This document shows, one piece after another, positions 1 through 5,391 of a stretch of 6,380 nucleotides of DNA (positions are counted from its first letter, which is position 1; every line of letters starts with the position of its first letter). Source of the stretch: Candidatus Heimdallarchaeota archaeon (GTDB lineage Archaea > Asgardarchaeota > Heimdallarchaeia > Hodarchaeales > LC-3); contig DAHXPE010000198.1 of assembly GCA_027364495.1 (NCBI GenBank), positions 1 through 6,380 on the forward strand. The letters are read 5' to 3'. The notes under the pieces are model-generated. The model was not told where the DNA came from. It searched no databases and saw only the letters and a list, made by a program, of their open reading frames with translations. The position numbers and the translations under genes were made by a program.

Positions 1-57
1 ACTATTACCGTTGAAAGCGCTAAAGGGAAAGGATCGGTGTTCACAATTAAATTTTGA
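1..57 (+). CDS. Histidine kinase, C-terminal end only (partial)
   Basis: Frame 1 is open from the left edge to a TGA at 55-57 and reads TITVESAKGKGSVFTIKF. This matches the end of a GHKL/HATPase_c domain: a beta strand, the glycine-rich G2 box (GKGS) that closes over ATP, and a final beta strand (FTIKF) just before the stop, as in many sensor histidine kinases. The family match and the natural position of the stop suggest a sensor kinase that autophosphorylates on histidine. Its sensor and dimerisation domains lie outside the window. It is 76 bases before the open frame of the next regulator gene on the same strand, so the two may be functionally linked, but nothing proves this. Only 18 residues are visible, so the call rests on one motif. 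Confidence 0.6.
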   Translation, partial: TITVESAKGKGSVFTIKF

Positions 58-106
58 TCTAAAAATCTATTTGTAAAACATCTTGTGTGTTATGCGCAAA
101 AAAAAT

Positions 107-119
107 CTTTTAATAAAAG
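107..119 (+). promoter_or_regulatory. AT-rich inverted repeat / TATA-like element
   Basis: The sequence CTTTTA-A-TAAAAG is a perfect 6-bp inverted repeat around one central base. It contains a TATA-like core (TTTTAATA) and lies in the only gap before the five-gene plus-strand unit. A TBP site here would place a transcription start near 135-141. It could be the unit's promoter, an operator overlapping it, or chance in AT-rich DNA. A GGAG at 121-124 follows directly. Confidence 0.3.
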
Positions 120-133
120 CGGAGTGGGTTTGA

Positions 134-346
134 AAAAATCATGAAGACACAATAGAGCTACGAACAAAGCCAAGATTTATAGTTTACAATTCTAAAGCTA
201 ATAAATGGGATTTTGATTTTTTAAAATGGGTTGATGTTCCAACTGAACGATTATTTAGAGGAATAGAAGAAGATATTCCAACAAACCATACGCAAATTCC
301 AGGTTTAGAAGAATTAGATCTTATTGATATTGAGATACTATCAATA
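134..346 (+). other. In-frame coding extension of the downstream regulator, lacking a start codon
   Basis: The frame of the regulator at 347-823 stays open upstream for 71 codons, back to a TGA at 131-133, but contains no ATG, GTG or TTG. Its content looks coding: the last part, LEELDLIDIEILSIL (codons 302-346), is what the first helix of an AsnC/Lrp-type winged helix should look like, and it joins the HTH encoded after 347 without a break. Before it lies an aromatic-rich stretch including KWDFDFLKW. Three single changes would supply a start. One is a one-base excess in the A6 run at 133-138, giving TTG 130 with a GGAG 5 bases upstream. Another is a missing base near 153, giving ATG 141. The third is a nonsense TGA at 131, giving ATG 92. 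This may be an assembly error, a true frameshift, or a non-canonical start such as ATA 152. Confidence 0.5.
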
Positions 347-823
347 TTGAGTTTAAATTCTAGAATAAAAAATGTAGATATCATAAATCATTTGTCGAGC
401 GAAATTAGTCCTCAAAGATTATCAGATCGACTAAGATATTTAAAAAAATATTTTATAAGTAATTACCGTGTTTATCTCAACTGGGATGAGATTTTTAATT
501 TTCAGGGGTATGTATTTGTATGTTATTGTAATGATGAGGTTAAAAAGTATTTTAGGGTATTATTAAAGTATCGACCACCGCCATTCGAAACAACATTCAG
601 GGAATTCAAGGAAGGATTCACTATTTATGTTATTTGCCCAGGCAAACATATGTTAGATCTGATTAACGTTCTAGACTCAAAAGTACACGTTTTTGATATT
701 TATATTCTTGACTATAAGAGCAGTAAACGTTATAATTTAAAAAGCACCTCTTTCGATGCTATTAAAAAATATTGGAAATTTGATTCAGATTTCTTATTAA
801 AAGAACACTTATTCAAAGAATAA
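347..823 (+). CDS. Winged-helix transcriptional regulator, Lrp/AsnC-like, 5' end uncertain
   Basis: From the only usable start, a TTG, the product is 158 residues. The N-terminal part (about residues 1-37) is the rest of a winged helix: a helix NVDIINHLSS, then a recognition-helix-like SPQRLSDRLRYLKK. The remainder (about 53-123) alternates strand, helix, strand, strand, helix, strand (YVFVCYC, VKKYFRVLL, FREFKEGF, FTIYVIC, MLDLINVL, HVFDIYILDY). This is the order of the RAM/ACT-like ligand domain of Lrp regulators. A tail with KYWKFDSDFL follows. The TTG has no good Shine-Dalgarno site and cuts off the first HTH helix, which is present in frame upstream, so the true product is probably about 70 residues longer. 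As a likely DNA-binding protein it may control the downstream genes, 19 bases away, but no operator is proven. The family call is by pattern and could be another wHTH family. Confidence 0.55.
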   Translation: MSLNSRIKNVDIINHLSSEISPQRLSDRLRYLKKYFISNYRVYLNWDEIFNFQGYVFVCYCNDEVKKYFRVLLKYRPPPFETTFREFKEGFTIYVICPGKHMLDLINVLDSKVHVFDIYILDYKSSKRYNLKSTSFDAIKKYWKFDSDFLLKEHLFKE

Positions 824-842
824 ATCTAAGGATTATCTCACT

Positions 843-1988
843 ATGTCTAAGACTTTTTCAAAGACAAACTTAAAAACACTTCTTACTTGGGATAACGTTA
901 TTTTTGCCATTATTTTATGTGCAATTATTTTCTACTTCTTTTTCCAAGTTGTTATTTTGAAAACTACAAGCCCTCAGGTTGCAGTGACCACCACATCAAT
1001 GGTTCCTACTTATGAAGGATTTGATTTAACAGAAAATTATGATATTACTCCCCATCAATATTATGATATTTTACGAGGAGATTTACTTATAGTTCAAAAT
1101 ATCCCGCCTCATGTAGGTGATGTCGTGGTATTCAAGGTACAAACGGAAACGACGCCGATCGTTCATCGTTTAGTTGTAGAAAGAGTTGTAGATGGTGTAA
1201 TTCAATTTGGAACTAAAGGTGATCATAATCCCACTACCGATATAGGTACGATTGGAAATAATTTCGGATGGATCAACGAATCCCAAATACTTGGAGTTGT
1301 TGTTTTTGCTATTCATTATGTAGGCTGGTTATCATTACAATTACAAAATCCGTTTATTAGAGTGTTCTTGATAGTTGCCGTGCTTGCAATTATCGTGTTA
1401 ACGATTTTTGATGGTTCTAATAAATCAAAAGAAAAAGAAAAAAATAAGGTTGAGAAAGATACTGTTGCTAAAATTAGTAGAAAAATTTACCTGAAATTCA
1501 AATCCTACAAAATTCAAATTTATAGGCCGACATTCTTTCTTTTAATGTTTCTTGTTATGCTCATTGGAACATATGCAGGAATAGGTGTTGCTAATTATTC
1601 CTCAAATCAAAATACTGTCCATCCCTTAATTATTAATAATCAGGTAATTGATTTAAGAGGAAATCTCGTAGAAAAATACTCCAATATTTATTTGTATGAT
1701 TACGAATTGAATATATCTTCATCAGGCTTTCTCAATACAGTCAGTAAAGTCGTTGTACAGGCTGTCTACAATAATTTAACAACACAAATTAATAATAAGG
1801 CTTATGTTTGGACTATTGTTTATGATTATGCTGGAACAAAATCAATTAATTCACTTTTGGAATTTAATGTAACTCCTGGAATGGCAAACATACCTATTGA
1901 AACAACACTAACATATACGATCTATTCATCCGGTTTACTTGCTTCTCCTGTAAAGACCTATTCATTAAATGTTGTTGTTATTGCATAA
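843..1988 (+). CDS. Signal peptidase I, archaeal type, with extra C-terminal anchored domain
   Basis: This membrane serine protease (S26B-like) removes signal peptides from exported proteins on the outer face of the membrane. TM1 spans about residues 19-40. It is followed by the catalytic boxes: nucleophile Ser52 in TSMVPT, RGDLLIVQ and GDVVVFK strands, His108 in VHRLVVERV, and Asp127 in TKGDHN with a second Asp at 133. The Ser/His/Asp set, rather than Ser/Lys, is that of archaeal and ER signal peptidases. TM2 is about 170-188. At 381 residues the protein is about twice the usual archaeal length. After a highly charged, Lys-rich linker (191-228) comes a third TM (229-251) and a beta-rich tail of about 130 residues, predicted outside, with N-glycosylation sequons at 251, 290, 311 and 342. 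The layout recalls DUF5305-type archaeal proteins, but I cannot confirm that. ATG 843 has an AAGGA at 828-832, 10 bases upstream. Confidence 0.9.
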   Translation: MSKTFSKTNLKTLLTWDNVIFAIILCAIIFYFFFQVVILKTTSPQVAVTTTSMVPTYEGFDLTENYDITPHQYYDILRGDLLIVQNIPPHVGDVVVFKVQTETTPIVHRLVVERVVDGVIQFGTKGDHNPTTDIGTIGNNFGWINESQILGVVVFAIHYVGWLSLQLQNPFIRVFLIVAVLAIIVLTIFDGSNKSKEKEKNKVEKDTVAKISRKIYLKFKSYKIQIYRPTFFLLMFLVMLIGTYAGIGVANYSSNQNTVHPLIINNQVIDLRGNLVEKYSNIYLYDYELNISSSGFLNTVSKVVVQAVYNNLTTQINNKAYVWTIVYDYAGTKSINSLLEFNVTPGMANIPIETTLTYTIYSSGLLASPVKTYSLNVVVIA

Positions 1989-2001
1989 ATATGGATTATA
2001 T

Positions 2002-2006
2002 GAGGT
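2002..2006 (+). promoter_or_regulatory. Shine-Dalgarno site of the HAD phosphatase gene
   Basis: GAGGT lies 6 bases before the GTG at 2013. It matches the anti-Shine-Dalgarno of archaeal 16S rRNA and supports this GTG as the start, directly in front of the DLDGT motif region. Confidence 0.6.
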
Positions 2007-2012
2007 TGTTTA

Positions 2013-2654
2013 GTGGACAAATCAGTTGTTGTAGTATCTGATTTAGATGGCACCTTAACAACTCAGGAATCTTCCTGGCAATATGTGTTAGAGAATCTAA
2101 ATCTTTGGCATAATCAAGGAAAAAATAATTTAGAAAAGTTTTTGAAAAAACAAATCGATTATGACGAATTTATTAAATTAGATGTTGAATTATTAAAAGG
2201 AACGACAATTGGAAAATATTTATCAATTATCAATAATATATCCCTTAGAAATGGATTAAATGACTTATTTATCTATCTGAAAAATATTAATTCAAAAAAC
2301 ATTATTGTTTCGTCTGGATTGAAAGATGTAGTTGATAGAATTAGCACAATTATTGATATTCACGAATTTTTTGTAAATGAAATACATAATGACGGACATA
2401 TATTAAATGGATCTTATACTAAAAATGTTGGTTGGCATGAAAAAGAAAAAATAATGAAACTAATAAAACAAGATAATCCAAATAGCTTTATAATAGCATT
2501 CGGAGATACTTCAGCTGATTTGGCATTATTTAAATATGCAAATCTGAAATTTTCTTGTTTTTCAAAAGCTTCTGATTTAATTGCAAAAGCAGATTATAAT
2601 ATTAATGATTTATGTAGAGCAAGAATTATTATAGAATCAATTTTAGGAACTTAA
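2013..2654 (+). CDS. HAD-superfamily phosphatase, subfamily IB (SerB-like)
   Basis: The 213-residue product carries all four HAD motifs. Motif I is SDLDGTL, with nucleophile Asp10 and acid/base Asp12. Motif II is IIVSSG, with Ser100. A motif III lysine lies at K144 or K146 in HEKEKIMKL. Motif IV is GDTSADLALF, with Asp165 and Asp169 binding Mg. The helical insert between motifs I and II (about residues 20-90) is the C1 cap of the IB group, which includes phosphoserine phosphatase. It is a soluble Mg-dependent phosphomonoesterase; the substrate cannot be read from the sequence. The start is a GTG with a good ribosome site. Its stop is 2 bases before the prenyltransferase ATG, so the two are probably translationally coupled. 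The phosphatase may act on a phosphorylated product or substrate of that enzyme, rather than on phosphoserine. HAD-UbiA pairs and fusions occur elsewhere, for example in polyprenyl-phosphoribose-type pathways. Confidence 0.85.
   Translation: MDKSVVVVSDLDGTLTTQESSWQYVLENLNLWHNQGKNNLEKFLKKQIDYDEFIKLDVELLKGTTIGKYLSIINNISLRNGLNDLFIYLKNINSKNIIVSSGLKDVVDRISTIIDIHEFFVNEIHNDGHILNGSYTKNVGWHEKEKIMKLIKQDNPNSFIIAFGDTSADLALFKYANLKFSCFSKASDLIAKADYNINDLCRARIIIESILGT
2645..2648 (+). promoter_or_regulatory. Shine-Dalgarno site of the UbiA-like gene, inside the HAD gene
   Basis: AGGA lies 8 bases before the ATG at 2657 and within the last codons of the phosphatase gene. This arrangement is expected for translational coupling of the two genes. 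Confidence 0.5.
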
Positions 2655-2656
2655 TT

Positions 2657-3616
2657 ATGAGTATTATTACAAAAATCAGTACTCTTTTCAGAGCAAGAAT
2701 TCATATTGGTTATTTAGCTGTTCCATATGCCCTTTTAGGATTTTTTGTAAATTGGGCCATTCATGACTTTAGTCTTAATACTATTTTACGACAGGATCCC
2801 AATTCCATATACAGGATATTAATTTCCTGCATCATAGCTTTTATTTACATGCCTTATCTTTTTATTATTAATGATTATTTCGATGCCGAGGACGATAAAC
2901 TAGATGAAAAAAAAAGTAAAAGAAATCCTTTTTGTAATGATTCATTTAGAGAAAATCCAAGAGTAAAATTCTTAATTTTTTCCCCTGTTATTATTATATT
3001 AGTTCTTGGCTTTCTAATTTCAATATACGCTGGGTTAACAACAATTTTAGCGCTATTTCTTGGAACATTTTACTCAGCTCCACCATTTCGCTTTAAGGAA
3101 AGAAAGTTTACAGATTTCACCGCCCATGGATTCTGCTTAGGAATTTACTTTTATAGTTTAGGTTTTTATTCAATTTGGGTTAAAGATTGGAATCCTTTTA
3201 CTGTTCCAGTTTTTTGGTTAGTATTATATTTATCTTTTGTTGATGCAGCTTGGATTCATTTGGATTCTGCACTAGTAGATTATTGGGTAGACAAAAAAGG
3301 GAATGTTAATACCACAGTTGTTTCATTAGGACCACAAAAATCACTCATTATATTAATCATTCTACTTATTTCAATTTTGTTTATACCAAGCTTGTATATT
3401 TTTAGTAATTTGGCATTGTTTAATAAATTGCCTTTACTTGGTTATTTTCTAATCGTGACATATTTAATATTACCAGTAACATATTTATTTTTAGTACAAA
3501 AAAACAAGTCAAATTTTGAAATAGTTCGAACTTTATCTAGTAGATTTCGTGTATACGTCATGTACAGTGTCACTATAATGGTAATTATTTTAAGTAACCA
3601 TTTAATGTTTTCTTGA
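2657..3616 (+). CDS. UbiA-family membrane prenyltransferase
   Basis: UbiA enzymes move a polyprenyl (or, in DPPR synthases, phosphoribosyl) group between a pyrophosphate donor and an acceptor inside the membrane. The 319-residue product has the family length and about eight to nine hydrophobic helices. The first Asp-rich motif is NDYFDAEDD (N72, D73, D76, D80), followed by K86, K88 and R89. The substrate-loop motif YSAPPFRFKER is at 139-149. The second Asp motif comprises D203, D208 and D212, followed by GNVNTTVVSLG, the usual 'GxxT...LG' end. All Mg-binding positions are kept, so the enzyme should be active. Possible roles are archaeal lipid assembly (geranylgeranylglyceryl phosphate prenylation), quinone-type prenylation, or phosphoribosyl transfer. 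The distance from D80 to the Lys/Arg pair is closer to my recollection of DPPR synthases than of DGGGP synthases, but the second motif is prenyltransferase-like, so the substrate stays open. Confidence 0.88.
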   Translation: MSIITKISTLFRARIHIGYLAVPYALLGFFVNWAIHDFSLNTILRQDPNSIYRILISCIIAFIYMPYLFIINDYFDAEDDKLDEKKSKRNPFCNDSFRENPRVKFLIFSPVIIILVLGFLISIYAGLTTILALFLGTFYSAPPFRFKERKFTDFTAHGFCLGIYFYSLGFYSIWVKDWNPFTVPVFWLVLYLSFVDAAWIHLDSALVDYWVDKKGNVNTTVVSLGPQKSLIILIILLISILFIPSLYIFSNLALFNKLPLLGYFLIVTYLILPVTYLFLVQKNKSNFEIVRTLSSRFRVYVMYSVTIMVIILSNHLMFS

Positions 3617-3623
3617 TTATATA
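3617..3623 (+). promoter_or_regulatory. TATA-like box, possible leaderless internal promoter
   Basis: TTATATA begins immediately after the UbiA-like stop codon and is centred about 23 bases before the ATG of the next gene. Archaeal TATA boxes sit roughly 25 bases before the transcription start, so transcripts would begin at or next to the ATG. That gene also lacks a convincing Shine-Dalgarno site, which fits leaderless translation. In AT-rich DNA this could still be chance. Confidence 0.35.
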
Positions 3624-3642
3624 GTATCGGGCAAAAAAGCGA

Positions 3643-4494
3643 ATGAACCCTAAAATTTCCATTTCATTTAACAATTTTGAAATAGACTTAACAAATAAAA
3701 CTATTATAATGGGAATTCTAAATGTAAGTCCTGAATCGCCAGTAAATATTTCCATAGTTAAAGCTACTCAAGCTTTAGCTAGAGCTAACCAGATGAGGAA
3801 CGATGGAGCACAAATAATTGATGTAGGTGGAAATTCAACCTCATCAAAAGCTCCTGAAATATCAACCCAGACTGAACTTGATCGTGTTATTCCAGTAATC
3901 AAGCTTTTAGTAGAAAATGGTCATATTGTATCATTAGATTCGTGGAATCCAGTTGTAGCAAGGGAAGCTGCAATATCTGGTGTTCATATCCTTAATGATG
4001 TGAACGGTTTACAAAACCCTGAGATGATAAATGTAGCTAAAGAATTTAATTTACCAGTATGCATTATGCATATGAAAGGAGATCCTAAAAAGCATTATGA
4101 AGTTGATCAAACTTATAAAAACATTACAAATGACATAAAGCAATGGTTTGACGAACGTATTTCTTATTTAGTTGATCAGGGAATTAAAAAAGAAAAAATA
4201 ATAATTGATCCTGGGTTTGAATTTGGTAAAAAAATGATTGATAATTTAAAACTTTTAAAGGATTTAAACCAATTTAACAGCTATCCGTTACCATTATTAG
4301 TTAGTGCTTCTCGAAAAGCTTTTATTGCCGAAGCTATTGGTCTAGGACGAACCCAAAAAGGTGCTGGCCTTTTGGAAGCCACCCTAGCAGTTCAAACACT
4401 AAGCTCTTTTTTTGGAGCTAATATTTTGCGTGTGCATGATGTTAAAAATGCAAATTATGTAGTAAAATTTGTAAATCAATTAAAAAAAGAGTAA
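3643..4494 (+). CDS. folP: Dihydropteroate synthase-family pterin transferase (loop-divergent)
   Basis: Dihydropteroate synthase joins 6-hydroxymethyl-dihydropterin pyrophosphate to p-aminobenzoate; archaeal relatives can use ribofuranosyl-aminobenzene phosphate for methanopterin. The 283-residue TIM barrel keeps the pterin and phosphate pocket: N27 in MGILNV, D60 in IIDVGG, D99 in SLDSW, N118-D119 in ILNDVNGL, the CIMHMKGDP strand, D189 in IIIDPG, FGKK at 194-197, K225 in SASRK, and R263/H265 in LRVHDV. What differs are the two mobile loops that close over the second substrate. The usual TPDSFSDGG reads SPESPVN and is shorter, and the usual STRPG reads STSSK, without the Arg-Pro. The acceptor may therefore not be plain p-aminobenzoate. 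No other folate gene is nearby; it follows the UbiA-like gene by 26 bases. The fold is certain, the exact substrate is not. Confidence 0.85.
   Translation: MNPKISISFNNFEIDLTNKTIIMGILNVSPESPVNISIVKATQALARANQMRNDGAQIIDVGGNSTSSKAPEISTQTELDRVIPVIKLLVENGHIVSLDSWNPVVAREAAISGVHILNDVNGLQNPEMINVAKEFNLPVCIMHMKGDPKKHYEVDQTYKNITNDIKQWFDERISYLVDQGIKKEKIIIDPGFEFGKKMIDNLKLLKDLNQFNSYPLPLLVSASRKAFIAEAIGLGRTQKGAGLLEATLAVQTLSSFFGANILRVHDVKNANYVVKFVNQLKKE
4482..4488 (-). terminator. Possible U-tract terminator of the minus-strand 7TM gene
   Basis: On the minus strand a run of seven T lies 13 bases beyond the 7TM gene's stop codon. It is inside the last codons of the convergent synthase gene, where it encodes lysines. 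Archaeal transcription often ends at such U-tracts without a hairpin. The 7-base gap between the two stop codons leaves no room for terminators outside coding sequence. Confidence 0.3.
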
Positions 4495-4501
4495 ATTGAT
4501 T

Positions 4502-5302
4502 TTAGGAAGTGCCACCAAATAATTTCTTAACAAAAGAGCTACTTTGTAAAACATTCCAAGTTAAATAAGGATAAAAGAGAATGAATAGCCTTCCTATGAC
4601 TGAATTATAATCAGGTCCACCAACAATTTCAATGGTATATCCAATTCCTATCATGACTTGTAAAACAAATAGAGCTAATAACCTTCTAAAATTATATTTA
4701 CTACCTCTTGTTTGGAGAGCTGAGATTAAAAAAACAAAACTGGGGAAAAATAGAGGAACAAAAAACAATACAACAAGGAAAAGTTCGATAGTTAAAGGTC
4801 CGATGTTACCAATATGATTAGGATTATAGTCTGTACCAGCTCTATTTAATACTTCCTTGACTGGAGTAAAAATATATATTCCAATATAGAGTAGTAATAA
4901 AATTAAAGGAATTAAAAGAAGTTTATTCTTATTTTCAAAAAAGCTGATGGAAAAGGTATCAAACATAAAAATTGATATTGAGCTTAAAATAATAGCCAAA
5001 AACGCAAAACCTAGAGCAAAAGTTCCGGCATTAAGTCCATTAATTATATTTTTTCCGCTATAGTCATTACCAGCAATAGTATTGTTGTCAAAGACTTGTA
5101 AGGTTATTAATTCAATGGCTAACGATACTATTGCTAGTCCTCCAAACAGCAATCCTAAAGAAAAATAAAGACTTTGCTTTTTCTGGTTCTCTTTATAATT
5201 CTTATACACTTTAAAGAAACCATATAGCCAAGCAAAAATTGCAATAATTGCAATTAGCGAGCTAAGTGCAGTAATGGGAGTAACTTGATATGTATTTGAC
5301 AT
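4502..5302 (-). CDS. Seven-helix integral membrane protein, unknown function
   Basis: I do not recognise the family. The 266-residue product (from ATG) has seven hydrophobic segments at about 11-32, 46-70, 91-114, 127-146, 169-194, 206-227 and 235-252, with short charged loops and a small Lys-containing tail. The loop after TM1 (KVYKNYKENQKK) is strongly basic and thus cytoplasmic, which places the N-terminus outside and the C-terminus inside, a receptor-like topology. There is no lysine in the last helix at a retinal-binding position, so it is not a rhodopsin. The longer reading from a TTG at 5320 is less likely: AAGGT lies 7 bases before the ATG at 5302, and that TTG is itself upstream of this ribosome site. 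A TATA-like box 41 bases upstream gives a short leader. It follows the DENN-like gene on the same strand. A resemblance in layout to the 7TM sensor part of histidine kinases is only topological. Confidence 0.75.
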   Translation of the reverse strand: MSNTYQVTPITALSSLIAIIAIFAWLYGFFKVYKNYKENQKKQSLYFSLGLLFGGLAIVSLAIELITLQVFDNNTIAGNDYSGKNIINGLNAGTFALGFAFLAIILSSISIFMFDTFSISFFENKNKLLLIPLILLLLYIGIYIFTPVKEVLNRAGTDYNPNHIGNIGPLTIELFLVVLFFVPLFFPSFVFLISALQTRGSKYNFRRLLALFVLQVMIGIGYTIEIVGGPDYNSVIGRLFILFYPYLTWNVLQSSSFVKKLFGGTS

Positions 5303-5309
5303 AAGATCA

Positions 5310-5314
5310 ACCTT
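5310..5314 (-). promoter_or_regulatory. Shine-Dalgarno site that sets the 7TM gene start
   Basis: On the minus strand AAGGT lies 7 bases before the ATG at 5302-5300. It is inside the six-codon extension that a TTG start at 5320 would add, which argues for the ATG as the real start. Confidence 0.55.
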
Positions 5315-5338
5315 TTTCAATAATTAATGTTTTTCTTC

Positions 5339-5347
5339 TATTTAAAG
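5339..5347 (-). promoter_or_regulatory. Archaeal TATA-box candidate for the 7TM gene
   Basis: On the minus strand CTTTAAATA closely resembles the archaeal TATA consensus. Its centre is about 41 bases before the ATG at 5302, so transcription would start near 5317. That leaves a leader of roughly 15 bases, just enough to hold the Shine-Dalgarno site. The gene may therefore be transcribed on its own as well as from the upstream gene. Confidence 0.45.
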
Positions 5348-5350
5348 TAA

Positions 5351-5370
5351 TTGAAATTAAATAAAAATAC
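5351..5370 (-). terminator. T-rich tract after the DENN-like gene
   Basis: Read on the minus strand, about 20 to 40 bases after the DENN-like stop codon, the DNA is T-rich (TATTTTTATTTAATTT). It could act as an intrinsic archaeal U-tract terminator separating this gene from the 7TM gene. There is no hairpin, and the tract could equally be the upstream flank of the 7TM promoter. Confidence 0.22.
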
Positions 5371-5391
5371 TCTTCAATAAATTTTCTATGT

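Noticed and set aside
92..133. Independent 13-codon peptide starting at ATG 92
   Set aside because: No ribosome site and too short to support; it is mentioned only as a possible lost 5' end of the regulator.
184..384. Minus-strand frame of 66 codons
   Set aside because: It lies wholly antisense to the regulator frame, has low-complexity Ser/Ile-rich content, and no ribosome site or family match.
2013..2654. Naming the HAD gene serB
   Set aside because: All motifs fit subfamily IB, but no residue visible here fixes phosphoserine as the substrate and the context points to the UbiA partner.
4632..4817. Plus-strand frame of 61 codons
   Set aside because: It is antisense to the 7TM gene; the Lys/Asn/Thr-rich product is what complementary membrane-protein codons give, and there is no start signal.
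4502..5302. Microbial rhodopsin or heliorhodopsin
   Set aside because: There are seven helices, but the last one has no lysine that could bind retinal and no rhodopsin motifs are visible.
5303..5320. TTG start adding six residues to the 7TM protein
   Set aside because: The ribosome site AAGGT lies inside this extension and serves the ATG at 5302.
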